DNA of 64,000 nt from Deltaproteobacteria bacterium (lineage in GTDB: Bacteria > Desulfobacterota > Desulfobacteria > Desulfobacterales > QNYZ01), in NCBI GenBank assembly GCA_003973265.1, contig QNYZ01000042.1, forward strand, positions 50,684 through 114,683, read 5' to 3'. The notes below the pieces were generated by a model. It searched no databases, had not been told where the DNA came from, and saw only the letters and a program-made list of their open reading frames with translations. A program made the translations under genes and the position numbers. Every line of letters begins with the position of its first letter. Position 1 is the first letter of the stretch. Shown here piece after piece: positions 9,013 to 21,920 of the stretch.

Positions 9013-10251
9013 TCATGGCATTTTCGGCCCGGACGCCTGTTCGAGGGCCTGGATTTTCCGGTGGGCCTGATGAATCATTTTGTTTAATTCCTCGATCTCC
9101 ACGGGTTTTTGCAGATACGCAAACGCGCCCATGTTCAGGCAGGTTTCCCTGTCTGCATCCGACCCGTGCCCGGTCAAGACAACCACTTCGATTTCCGACC
9201 AGGTGCGTTTTACTTTTTTTAACAATTCCATTCCGCTGATATCAGGCATTTTCAGGTCAATCACCATCACCTCGGGGGGATCCCTTTCGATCAGAGAAAG
9301 GGCTTCCCGGCCATTGGGAGCCACGGCCGCACCGACATCCCGAATCATTAATCGTTCGGAAAGGGTTTGGGCAAATTCACGCTCATCATCAACCAGCAGG
9401 ACCCTTGATGGTGACCCAAAATCGTGCTTCCGATAAACCTGGGACTTGTGAAAATTCTTTCCCGCCTCAACAGCCACCGACTTCACACCGTCTATCTTTT
9501 CGACCGTCGCCCTTAATTCATCTTCCAATTGTTTGATCATCAATACATGCCGGTTGATAACCAGGGTGACGTCTCCGCTAGTAGCCGATACGTCCACGTG
9601 ATGGCCCTCCCCGAACAGGGCGGTTTCAACCCGCGCCGCCAGCCGGAAGTCTTCAACCGCCTGTCTTGATTCCGGTGACGGTTGAAAAAGTGGCTGGGCC
9701 GCATGTTGCATAATGGTTTTGGCCGCTTCGGATGGCGATTGCCTGTCCATGTAAATGGCCGTGTCAAAAAAAGACGGGTCAATGGGATCTTTACTGCCAG
9801 TGAGCGTGTGCGTCCATGCCGCGCGATGCCTGTCGTCCCTGTTGATAATGACCGCGGCCTCTTTTTCCGGAATGGCATACTTTTCAACGGCCGCCCGGGT
9901 TTTATACGAGATATCGGCAACCAGGCACGTTCTGAATGTGTGTGATACCGCTTTGGGAATCAATAATCCGGTATACCCCGGGATCACCAGGGAATCGCCG
10001 GTAAGCCTGTTTGAAAGGACCTGTTTCATGTGAGCAATCGCGATTTCCTTTTCCATCGTAAACTTATTGAATACCGATGTACTGTCGGAAAACGCTTTCC
10101 AGATTTGGCTTTCAGGCTTACCCGACAGCCGGGCCGCCTCGCCAACCACCGCTGCATCATCCAAAAGCGTTAACCCGGTGGCCGCCACAAGGGCTTTTGC
10201 AACTTCATCTTCCAGGCAAAATCTGCCACCTGACAATACGATGATTGCCAT
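9013..10251 (-). CDS. Cytidylate-kinase-like domain fused to a response-regulator receiver
   Basis: A 412-residue, three-part protein. Residues 1 to about 190 match the cytidylate-kinase-like family found in many deltaproteobacteria (MAIIVLSGGRFCLEDEVAKAL, then AVIINRDDRHRAAW). The P-loop is degenerate (SGGRFCLEDE in place of GxxGSGK), so nucleotide phosphorylation is doubtful. About 205-270 is a small alpha/beta region (VDVSATSGDVTLVINRHV...VDGVKSVAV-like) resembling a BON domain. Residues 280-405 are a complete receiver with VDDEREF, phospho-Asp in VIDLKMPDISG and Lys in LQKPVEIEEL. It heads the two-component cluster. Its role is unknown. Confidence 0.8.
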   Translation of the reverse strand: MAIIVLSGGRFCLEDEVAKALVAATGLTLLDDAAVVGEAARLSGKPESQIWKAFSDSTSVFNKFTMEKEIAIAHMKQVLSNRLTGDSLVIPGYTGLLIPKAVSHTFRTCLVADISYKTRAAVEKYAIPEKEAAVIINRDDRHRAAWTHTLTGSKDPIDPSFFDTAIYMDRQSPSEAAKTIMQHAAQPLFQPSPESRQAVEDFRLAARVETALFGEGHHVDVSATSGDVTLVINRHVLMIKQLEDELRATVEKIDGVKSVAVEAGKNFHKSQVYRKHDFGSPSRVLLVDDEREFAQTLSERLMIRDVGAAVAPNGREALSLIERDPPEVMVIDLKMPDISGMELLKKVKRTWSEIEVVVLTGHGSDADRETCLNMGAFAYLQKPVEIEELNKMIHQAHRKIQALEQASGPKMP

Positions 10252-10465
10252 ATTTCATATCTCCGCAGACAGCGCGACGCTGTTAAGGCGCGTTGAAAAA
10301 CAACGATAGACCCCGCCGGAAAAATGATGTATTTTCTTCAGTATCCACAATCGCTGTCTTTTCTTCTTGAATATATCTTGATGTGTTCTTATATATTCCG
10401 AGTGTATGGGTGTTTATTTTTAAATTTTACGGGATGATAAGTCAAGAAATAACGGGTATGGCAAA

Positions 10466-11698
10466 ATGAAAAATATACCGGAAAAAGCGCGCCTCCTGGA
10501 AAAATTGAAAGCCGGCCATTTTAATGTGCCTGATTTTATCTACGTGCCCCCTGAGGATTTTAAAAAAGAGCGCTTTACCGCCTTAAAGGAATTTCTTGAA
10601 AAACATCGTGAGAGCTTTAAAGTCATCGCCCGCAGCGCGCACCCGAAAGAAGAGTTTTATAAGGGAGGAACGTTTACATCACTTTCAACATATGCCGACA
10701 TTGGCGGGGTTATCTTTGCCCGCAAAAAGATGATCAAATCCATGAACACCTCCTGTCGCTTGTCGGTGTTGAGACAGCAGCGGTTTTCCGGGGCGCCGGA
10801 TATTGATCCCGACCAGATGGGGGTGATCGTCATGCCGTTTATCGAGGGCACCTCGGTGATGGCTAAAAAGATCCAGGATCGATGGGAGTTCGGGTTTTGC
10901 CGAAACCGGACCAGCCGGGTTCAAAACGAACCCTATATCACCACGACCCCGGGCAACCGGCACCTGATCAGCATATCGGCGGATATCCAGAAAAAGCTCG
11001 GCTTCCGTTGTGAGATTGAATATATCATTTCCAGGGATAACCAGATTTTCGTGGTCCAGGCCAAAGACATTTCCGGCATAGAACTTCTCGAAGAAAAGGA
11101 AACCGAACGGGCCATCAAGATGGATGGTATCCGCCGGGTCCGGGTCCGGCGCAGTTATCGCGAACGCCCGGTCTATTTGATGGATATGCAGGCCTTTTAT
11201 ATGCGGATCATCGGTTTTTGTGAAGATATCGTGCTGAGCGGTGGGGAACCGTCCTGTAATATTGAAGATATCATTGAGGAGGTTCACTCTTTCGAAACGG
11301 ATCTGGTTGAATTTTCGCTCATGCACCAGCGCTTCGGTGTCATCGGGCTGTGCATGAAACCACCCGAATTTCTTTACCAGGTTGTTAATCACTACCTTGA
11401 CGACACGCCGAAACGCCAGCAGCGGCTCTCTGACGCGCTCAATAAAAACCTCTATGCCATCGATTATTTCCTGGCGGAAGCCGACACCCTGATCACCAAG
11501 GATCAGATTCATTTAAGCCTTTGCGGCCATGATGCCTATGGCGTTGATACGGTTAGAAACCCCCTCTGGTCGGTTTACTGGCATATTGAGCGGGATAAAG
11601 ATGTATTGAATAAATTTAATACGCTGGGTTTTACAACCGGTGATACCATCGGTATTGACATTGAGGCCGATAACAAACCCCTGGTGTACCGGTTGTAG
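10466..11698 (+). CDS. PEP synthase/PPDK N-terminal-like (ATP-grasp-type) protein
   Basis: A 410-residue protein that resembles the nucleotide-binding domain of phosphoenolpyruvate synthase and pyruvate phosphate dikinase. Clues are IARSAHPKEEFYKGGTFTSL (family pattern RSSA..ED....SFAG), VIVMPFIEG and EIEYIISRDNQIFVVQAKDI (family pattern EWA.D..G.L..LQARP). The swivelling His domain and the PEP/pyruvate barrel are absent, so it is not a complete enzyme. The C-terminal 200 residues (from about RVRVRRSYRERPVYLMD) are not recognised. It is divergent from the signalling cluster across a 214-base AT-rich gap and could share its regulation. Confidence 0.6.
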   Translation: MKNIPEKARLLEKLKAGHFNVPDFIYVPPEDFKKERFTALKEFLEKHRESFKVIARSAHPKEEFYKGGTFTSLSTYADIGGVIFARKKMIKSMNTSCRLSVLRQQRFSGAPDIDPDQMGVIVMPFIEGTSVMAKKIQDRWEFGFCRNRTSRVQNEPYITTTPGNRHLISISADIQKKLGFRCEIEYIISRDNQIFVVQAKDISGIELLEEKETERAIKMDGIRRVRVRRSYRERPVYLMDMQAFYMRIIGFCEDIVLSGGEPSCNIEDIIEEVHSFETDLVEFSLMHQRFGVIGLCMKPPEFLYQVVNHYLDDTPKRQQRLSDALNKNLYAIDYFLAEADTLITKDQIHLSLCGHDAYGVDTVRNPLWSVYWHIERDKDVLNKFNTLGFTTGDTIGIDIEADNKPLVYRL

Positions 11699-12040
11699 GG
11701 AGTTTACATCTGCGTATCGTTCTGATTTTCCATAGTCGACCCGCCCGGTAACCCGAACGCCGCCTGCAATGAGCAAACGCGATCATCCCGTTGTGGTCGG
11801 TTCGATATGTGTACACCCCGAGGTCGGGGAACCGCTGAACGAGGCATCGCTGATGCGCTGCCAGCCTGGGTCTGCATGCATGTTGCAATTCAATGAAGTA
11901 CACTGCCCGGCGATGACATCGCAGCATTTCTGTGTGAATCGTTTGAGATGATTTTTATACGCGGTGATGGTTCCATCCGTTCGCTCTCGCAATGTAACAT
12001 GTTAAAAGTATACGTTTATCGTGCATTCAGTCAAAAATTT
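11699..12040. other. 342-base gap between convergent genes, possible transposase remnant
   Basis: No intact gene. On the minus strand a 69-codon open stretch at 11783-11992 reads RERTDGTITAYKNHLKRF, faintly like the C-terminal beta-strand domain of an integrase-type transposase. It then continues into sequence without recognisable features. No terminal inverted repeats and no start signal were seen. No hairpin with a T-tract was found for either neighbour. Confidence 0.3.
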
Positions 12041-15000
12041 TCAACCCGTAAAGAGAGATCGTTGGATATACCGTCTTTTTTTTGGGATTCCATTGTGTTG
12101 GTCTAACAGGCCCGCTTCAATCGTCCTGACAAACGGGGACGCTTGTTGCTTTACCCGTTTTCCATACCGGCTTCGCGTTTTTGCCCGCGTAAAAAACAGC
12201 TCTTCTTTGGCCCGGGTGATGGCCACATAAAAAAGCCGGCGCTCCTCGCCGACATCACCTGCTTCATCTTCTGATCGATGAAATGGTATCAGGCCATCCT
12301 CGCAGCCGGCGATAAAAACAACGGGAAACTCCAGCCCCTTGGCGGCATGCATGGACATTAGAGAAACCGTTCGGGCCTTTTCACAATATGCGTCCGTATC
12401 GGTTTCAAGGGCCAGCCCGGAAAGAAACGCCGCGGTCTGATCGCCGTAGGCCTTTGCTTTTTGTACCAGTTCGGATATTGCCCTGCCCTGGTCCGGTTCG
12501 TCTTTACCTGGGGCGGAAAGATTAAATTTTTCGATCAGGAGGGTCAGTTTCCGGTGCACATCAAGCCCTTCCAGTTCGGATTGCAGGGTTTTCAATTGAC
12601 GGATCATTTGATCCAGTCGCCGCTGACGGGCACGGGACATTGTTGAAATAGCCTGGATCCTGGCCTGGTTTAAGGCCTGCCAGGGGGTGAATTTTCTCGT
12701 GAGTCCCCATTTTTTAAATATTTTCAATGTTTCCACCGTGGGCGCATCGGTGAACAGGCTTCGCACCGTTTCAACATCTCCGTATAAGGGCCGGCCCTCT
12801 GTAATCGTCAGCAGGGAGACCAGTTGTCTTACCTTATCGAAAAGATATCGGCGCTGAACGACCTGATACGGAATACCCGTTTTCTGAAAAACATCAGCCA
12901 GGATGTCGCCCTGAAGACGGGTTCGGTATAAAACCGCAATATCCTCAAATCCATACCCTCCGGCTTCCGTATTATTTTCCATTCGCCCCAGATCCAGGTC
13001 GTGATACCCGCGGCCACCGATCAGATGAACGATCCGCCTGCCGATGGTCGCCGCCTCATCCCGCTCGGTGCGGCAGGTATGGATTTCCACCCGGCGAATC
13101 CCCTCCCGTCCAGAGTAAACCCGTCGGGCGTTGTGATCCGCATCGGGTTGCTCCGGCCGTATTACCTGCGCGGAAAGCTTTAAAATGGTCTCCACCGACC
13201 GGTAATTCCGGTTCAGGCAAACCCGTGTGGCCCCGGGGAAATCCTGAATAAACCGTTCAAAAAACCGGACATCCGATCCCCTGAATCCATAAATCGACTG
13301 ATCCGGATCGCCGATGACACATAACCCGGTGCCATTTTCGGGAACCAGCGCCCGAACCAGCCGGTACTGACCTTCGTTGATATCCTGATATTCATCTACA
13401 AAGACATACTTGAACCGCGGCGGTCCATGCGTTTGTGTGCCGGACGGGGGGGCCAGGTTTTCAACCACTTTAAAAATCAGGTCTTCGAAATCACACACCT
13501 CCAGTATTTTCATTATTTTCTGGTAGGCGCGGTAAACGGCTGAAACCCACTGATCAATCTCTTCGCCCTGGCCGGTAACCATGTCATCGACGCCCGTAAT
13601 TTTTTGTTTGGCGGTCATGATCATCTGGTCTACCACGTGCGGCTTTAAAGGGGGGGTTCCCTTTTTATCCGATACGATCTGGATCGCATCCTTGATTAAC
13701 AGCCGGCGACTGTTTTCATCGATTACCCGTGGCAGGGTTCCGGGTGATTGTTGTTTCAACAGATCGAGACAAAGGGCGTGAAACGTTGCGACCATCGGCA
13801 GGTTTTCCGGAAAAGTCAATTGACTTTTGAGACGCGTACGCATCTCTTCGGCAGCCTTGTTGGTAAAAGTCACGGCCAGGATCCGGTGGGGATTCACCTT
13901 TTTTTCCTGTATCAGACGGGCCATCCGGCGTGTGACCGTCATCGTTTTTCCGGTACCCGGCCCGGCGGATATCACCAGGGGCGTATCTCCATGTTCAACC
14001 GCCTGACGCTGGGCCGGATTCAAACCGGGATTCGCAACCGCCCGATCTTTTCTTTCGCCGATCTTGCCGCTTTTTTCGGCCCGGTCTTTTTTTTCAGTGG
14101 AAAAACCAACCCATTTTCTTTTCAATTCTATATTTATGGTATCTTCACCGTCAAAAAGCGCTTTTTGGCCGGACAGCCGTCGCTGCTCATTGTCATCAAA
14201 AAATTGAATAGTGCCGAATTCCCCATCATAGCCCCCGATCACTTTTATCTCTTTTTTCCTCATCCGCCGGATGGCTTCTCCCAACAGCGGCAGGCTCTTG
14301 TTTTTTTTGATTTCTTCTATGGGCAGATGAAGAAGAATCGAAAATTCATCTCCCAGCGCGGAAATTGTCTGGTGGTAGGCCTTTTGAACTTTTTTTGAAT
14401 TCACCCCGACAGATAAAATACGCGATAAAATCTCGGCAAGCGAAACGATGCTGCGATACGGGTGTGTATTGCCGGGGCGCTGACCATCCGTACGATCGGC
14501 CAGTTCTTCCACCCGGTAAAGCACACCGACAGTCAGCTGTTTTCCGCATACCGGACATATTCCCTTGTTTGCCATGGTTTCGGCGGGTGTACATCGTACC
14601 CGGCATTTTCGATGCCCGTCCAGATGATACTTCCCTTCTTCGGGAAAAAACTCCAGGGTCCCCTTAAATTGATCCGGATTACCGCTTTTAATGGCCGACA
14701 GGATGGCATCATAGGCCCGCTCGGTGTCAAATACATTGGCTTCACGACCCAGCTTCATCGGTGAGTGGGCATCTGAATTGGAAATCAGCGTCATCCGGTC
14801 CAGGTTGGATACCCGCCAGTTCATGGCCGGATCAGACGACAGCCCGGTTTCCACCGCATATATATACTCGCTCAAATCCTCGAAACATTCCTCAACGGAA
14901 TCAAATCCGGATTTAGACCCGAGCAATGAGAACCAGGGCGTCCAGATATGGGCGGGAACAAACATCGCCGTTTCGGATGTTTCCAGCAGTATCTCCAGCA

Positions 15001-15439
15001 TATCCCGTGCATCCAGCCCGAGAATGGGACGACCGTCGGAATTGATATTTCCGATCCGATCCAGTTTATCGCTGAATCGGTCCGCCGTGTCGAAATCCGG
15101 CACAAAAATCAGATTATGATTTTTACGTGTTTTTCCCGCTTTTTTATAAATATTACTGATCTCTGAAGAGAGTATAAACCGAACCTCCCGGCAACAGGAA
15201 GCGGGGACCTGCTGATCGCATTCTTGTTCGATCTCTTTTTTAAGACGATACAGCCCGGATTCCGACAGAATTAATTTCTCTCTTATTTCGGCTCTCCAGC
15301 CCGGATGGGTAAAATCGCCGGTGCCGACGACCGCAATCCCTTTTTTCCGGGCGGCGATATAGAGGTTTTCAAGATCCAGGTTTTTGGCGGTGGCGATGGA
15401 AAATTTAGAATGAACATGAAGATCTGCGATGAATTTCAT
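12041..15439 (-). CDS. PHP-type endonuclease Q-like domain fused to UvrD-type helicase
   Basis: A 1132-residue two-part protein. The N-terminal ~420 residues are a PHP phosphoesterase (DLHVHSKFS, VGTGDFTHPGW, NSDAHSPMKLGREANVF) with a CRVRC...CPVCG zinc-binding segment. This is the layout of endonuclease Q, which nicks DNA 5' of deaminated bases. After a charged linker (~430-465) comes a full SF1A helicase: AGPGTGKT, VDEYQDINEGQY, QSIYGFRGSD, NRNYRS, HAAKGLEFPVVF and AITRAKEELF. PHP-UvrD fusions are known in bacteria but little studied. Coupling of damage incision to strand unwinding is a reasonable inference. It is convergent with the PPDK-like gene. Confidence 0.88.
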   Translation of the reverse strand: MKFIADLHVHSKFSIATAKNLDLENLYIAARKKGIAVVGTGDFTHPGWRAEIREKLILSESGLYRLKKEIEQECDQQVPASCCREVRFILSSEISNIYKKAGKTRKNHNLIFVPDFDTADRFSDKLDRIGNINSDGRPILGLDARDMLEILLETSETAMFVPAHIWTPWFSLLGSKSGFDSVEECFEDLSEYIYAVETGLSSDPAMNWRVSNLDRMTLISNSDAHSPMKLGREANVFDTERAYDAILSAIKSGNPDQFKGTLEFFPEEGKYHLDGHRKCRVRCTPAETMANKGICPVCGKQLTVGVLYRVEELADRTDGQRPGNTHPYRSIVSLAEILSRILSVGVNSKKVQKAYHQTISALGDEFSILLHLPIEEIKKNKSLPLLGEAIRRMRKKEIKVIGGYDGEFGTIQFFDDNEQRRLSGQKALFDGEDTINIELKRKWVGFSTEKKDRAEKSGKIGERKDRAVANPGLNPAQRQAVEHGDTPLVISAGPGTGKTMTVTRRMARLIQEKKVNPHRILAVTFTNKAAEEMRTRLKSQLTFPENLPMVATFHALCLDLLKQQSPGTLPRVIDENSRRLLIKDAIQIVSDKKGTPPLKPHVVDQMIMTAKQKITGVDDMVTGQGEEIDQWVSAVYRAYQKIMKILEVCDFEDLIFKVVENLAPPSGTQTHGPPRFKYVFVDEYQDINEGQYRLVRALVPENGTGLCVIGDPDQSIYGFRGSDVRFFERFIQDFPGATRVCLNRNYRSVETILKLSAQVIRPEQPDADHNARRVYSGREGIRRVEIHTCRTERDEAATIGRRIVHLIGGRGYHDLDLGRMENNTEAGGYGFEDIAVLYRTRLQGDILADVFQKTGIPYQVVQRRYLFDKVRQLVSLLTITEGRPLYGDVETVRSLFTDAPTVETLKIFKKWGLTRKFTPWQALNQARIQAISTMSRARQRRLDQMIRQLKTLQSELEGLDVHRKLTLLIEKFNLSAPGKDEPDQGRAISELVQKAKAYGDQTAAFLSGLALETDTDAYCEKARTVSLMSMHAAKGLEFPVVFIAGCEDGLIPFHRSEDEAGDVGEERRLFYVAITRAKEELFFTRAKTRSRYGKRVKQQASPFVRTIEAGLLDQHNGIPKKRRYIQRSLFTG

Positions 15440-15644
15440 CTGGCTCAGACTGCCTGTATGGTTTATATTTTCCTGTGCGTTTCAGCCGGTTTCGGGTAAA
15501 ACGTTATCATCTCAATATATTGATATAAGGCTTCTTGAAAATCGGTTCAGGGAAAGAGAATTTTCTTGTTATTTATTACCAAAGACGCTATATATATGCA
15601 ATTTTTTTAATTTTATCTACAATATATTGATATTTGTGAGCATT

Positions 15645-16262
15645 ATGGGTTTATTGTCAGCATCTGTTTCGATTGTCCGGTATACCGTTAACGGCAATAT
15701 AAAAGCACCGATTATGGATTCTATTGCCGAAGGGCTCCATCGCCACCGCATAAAGGAAATTGACAACCATCCGCAGGATAAGATTGTTGGCTGGACGGCC
15801 TATAAAAATCCGTACGTCGCCGATTTTTCAGGGTCTTCTTTCAGCTATGATCCATACATCCTTTTTTCCATGCGAATTGATAAAAAATCCATTCCTTCAA
15901 AAATCGTCAAAAAACAGTTTCTGGCCGAAGTCAGCCGCAGGCTTTCGGATGGGAGCCGCCAATATATCTCGCGCAATGAAAAGGCCGACATTAAAAACCA
16001 GATTGTTGAATCTCTGAATATTAAAATCCCGGCGACGCCCAACATCCATGATATTGTCTGGCTTCCCGAGGCATCTCTTCTTTATTTTTTTTCGACGTTA
16101 AAATCGGCCAACGAAGAATTGGAATCTCTTTTTCTGAAATCATTTGATGTCTCCTTAATCCGCTTGTTTCCTTATACCCAGGCCTATTTCAAGGCGGGGT
16201 TATCCGAAAGCGATCTGGATAAACTAAGCCGCCTGACACCCGGCCATTTTGCAACGACTTAA
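15645..16262 (+). CDS. RdgC-like recombination-associated protein
   Basis: A 205-residue protein beginning at the ATG at 15645, with GTGAG a few bases upstream. The open frame extends further upstream, but that part is hydrophobic and unlike the family. The core pattern fits RdgC, a ring-forming DNA-binding protein that limits RecA: a Lys-rich ...KKQFLAEVSRR helix, then KADIKNQIVESLNIKIP, then IHDIVWLPEASLLYFF, then LFLKSFDVSLIRLFPY. It is shorter than the ~300-residue Escherichia coli RdgC, so probably a minimal version. The next gene (24 bases on) and dnaN follow on the same strand, which suits a replication or recombination role. Confidence 0.65.
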   Translation: MGLLSASVSIVRYTVNGNIKAPIMDSIAEGLHRHRIKEIDNHPQDKIVGWTAYKNPYVADFSGSSFSYDPYILFSMRIDKKSIPSKIVKKQFLAEVSRRLSDGSRQYISRNEKADIKNQIVESLNIKIPATPNIHDIVWLPEASLLYFFSTLKSANEELESLFLKSFDVSLIRLFPYTQAYFKAGLSESDLDKLSRLTPGHFATT

Positions 16263-16286
16263 TGTTTTTATAGAAAGATACGTTTA

Positions 16287-16814
16287 ATGCTTGATGTCAG
16301 TGTAACCTATAATCGTTTTAAATTTCTCGGCCATGAATACTTAACCTGGATCTGGTATTCTATTGAAACCGGAACATACCGAAATTTTTTTGATACCAGA
16401 GATAACATTCTCATCACGGTCGGTAACCGGATCGTTCTGGAAAACCGGCTTTCAAAGGAAATAGAGACCGTCACCATCAAGGGAGACAGCGCCGATCTGA
16501 AAGAAGGAATGGTGGCACTGAAAAAGGGTGCGCTGGTTTCAGAAATAAGTATCAAAATTGAAAAAGACGGCCAGCCGTGGACGCTATCCCTTAAGGGTGA
16601 AAGTTTAAGTATCGCCAATCTTAAAACGCCTCCTGCGGGACAAGTTCAGGATCCGGAGGATGTCGATGGCGCGGTACTTGAAAAAATATATCTTTTTGAG
16701 GCGGTCATGAAAATACTGGACACCCTCTATCTTTCCTTTATTAAACAAAGAACCGGAGATGACTGGAACCGAAAAATCAAAGGTAAGATCAGGCAGTGGG
16801 TCAAAAAGAATTGA
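16287..16814 (+). CDS. Uncharacterised protein paired with the RdgC-like gene
   Basis: A 175-residue soluble protein I do not recognise. It starts at the ATG at 16287, 24 bases after the RdgC-like stop, so the two are probably co-transcribed. The first half is beta-rich (DVSVTYNRFKFLGHEYLTWIW, then ILITVGNRIVLENRL); residues 60-115 contain KGDSADLKEGMVALKKGALV. The C-terminal part is helical and basic (KIKGKIRQWVKKN). No signal peptide, membrane segment or cysteine motif is seen. Position upstream of dnaN suggests a DNA-metabolism link. That is context only. Confidence 0.7.
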   Translation: MLDVSVTYNRFKFLGHEYLTWIWYSIETGTYRNFFDTRDNILITVGNRIVLENRLSKEIETVTIKGDSADLKEGMVALKKGALVSEISIKIEKDGQPWTLSLKGESLSIANLKTPPAGQVQDPEDVDGAVLEKIYLFEAVMKILDTLYLSFIKQRTGDDWNRKIKGKIRQWVKKN

Positions 16815-17046
16815 TCTTTCAATATTATCAAAAGTTGTCAGTATGGGAGATAATAAATTCACAGTTATAAACATAAAGATATTTTATATTCATATATAAA
16901 GATGGCCGCACACGTTGCAAACAACGATATCAACTTATCTACTGCATAATAATTAATATTTAATCAAGTAGTTATAAAATTATAAACATATTGACAATAT
17001 CTGTTTATATTACTTTAACTATAATATCATATTAAAGAGGTATCCA

Positions 17047-20611
<3,565 letters not shown>

Positions 20612-20759
20612 AAGGCGAGCTATGGAAAAAACAGCGCGGGCTCCACGGTCGCAGGATTAATATCATCGGGATTTATTGGCAGGCGGCCCCCGAAGACCGG
20701 AATCAGAGACAGAAATCAGAACGGAAAATCGGATATGGATCGAAAATTAACGTCGCTAT

Positions 20760-21626
20760 TCAAATCGCAATATCAAATTTAATGTGCGCGTGATGTTTAT
20801 AATTTATTATTTCCGTATCGCTATGTTTCCAGTCAAAAATGGAAGTAAAATGATGTGTGGTTAGGGCTGGAAGATCAAACGGCTTGTTTTTCAACTGTTT
20901 TTTCAGCCCATCCACATGGTTTAAATAAATATGCGTATCCCCAAGGAAGCCGATTAATTTACCCTCTTTCAATCCGGATTCTTTTGCCAACAGGTGGAGC
21001 AGCAACCCGTAACTGGCAATATTAAAAGGAAGTCCCAGGGCCGTATCCACGGATCGTTGATTCCATAACACGCTTAATTTACCGGCAACCACAATAATCT
21101 GAAAACCATAATGGCAGGGAGGGAGCGCCATCTGCTTGAGGTGCATGGGATTCCAGGCCGACACAAGCATCCGTCTGTCTGTTGGGTTGGTCTTCAGGGT
21201 GTGGATCACTTTTTTCAACTGGTCAACGCCTTCCGTCGCAGGGGGCGTATTGTAAGAAACATAGCGGGCACCGAAATTTCTCCATTGAAAACCATAAATA
21301 GGCCCCAGATCCCTTTCTTCCAGCATTCTTTTTTTTGTTTCATCATCATGATCGTAGCGTACTTTATCAGGAGAACACCACTCATCCCAGATATGGTTAT
21401 TTCTTTTCTGAAGCCATTTTTTATCCGTAAAACCCCCGATAAAAAATTCCAGCTCACTGGCGACCAGCGGAAACGGAACACGCTTGGTTGTCAGGAGCGG
21501 AAAGCCTTCAGCCATGTCATGTTCAAACATGACTCCGGGTATGGCAATCGCATCAATTCCGGTTCTGTTATTTTTTTTTACCCCTTCAGCGAATACTTTT
21601 TTTACTATTTCAAGATACGCTTTCAT
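20760..21626 (-). CDS. thyA: Thymidylate synthase (ThyA)
   Basis: Makes dTMP from dUMP using methylene-tetrahydrofolate. The 288-residue product has the catalytic Cys in MALPPCHYGFQ, the phosphate-binding Arg in RRMLVSAWNP, the dUMP-binding RSVDTALGLPFNIASY, and HIYLNHVDGLKKQL. The ATG at 21626 is chosen because MKAYLEIVKKV matches the family N-terminus and CAGGGCA lies just upstream. An in-frame start 38 codons earlier would add unrelated residues. It is convergent with gyrB across a 148-base gap and divergent from the SfrB-like gene. Confidence 0.97.
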   Translation of the reverse strand: MKAYLEIVKKVFAEGVKKNNRTGIDAIAIPGVMFEHDMAEGFPLLTTKRVPFPLVASELEFFIGGFTDKKWLQKRNNHIWDEWCSPDKVRYDHDDETKKRMLEERDLGPIYGFQWRNFGARYVSYNTPPATEGVDQLKKVIHTLKTNPTDRRMLVSAWNPMHLKQMALPPCHYGFQIIVVAGKLSVLWNQRSVDTALGLPFNIASYGLLLHLLAKESGLKEGKLIGFLGDTHIYLNHVDGLKKQLKNKPFDLPALTTHHFTSIFDWKHSDTEIINYKHHAHIKFDIAI

Positions 21627-21920
21627 AGGATGCCCTGAATTGTCATGAGAACGATATATTTTATAATTTATACGAAAGGTGTGATTGTTTCGGTATTTTT
21701 CAGCGGTGCCGTTTGTTAAAAAGCAATCATTTAGTATCAAATAAAAAAGACTTTAACAACGGATTTTCCCGGGCTGTGAAATCAGCCGCCGGAGTGTTGA
21801 TTGCTGCCGGTCTCCGATATTTGTTTATCGAAAAATCCGAACAGATATTGAAATCTGTTTAAAAAAATGATAATGAAAAAGCCGAAATAAAACCCAAAAA
21901 ATACAAGCAGGTGGCGGCGG

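Noticed and set aside
10685..11512. Long leftward open frame inside the PPDK-like gene
   Set aside because: It is antisense to a gene with recognisable motifs, and its own translation has no family pattern or start signal.
16815..17046. Replication origin directly before dnaN
   Set aside because: The stretch is AT-rich, but no run of good DnaA boxes was found (best were TTATCTACT and TTATAAACA). dnaA is absent. The claim would be guesswork.
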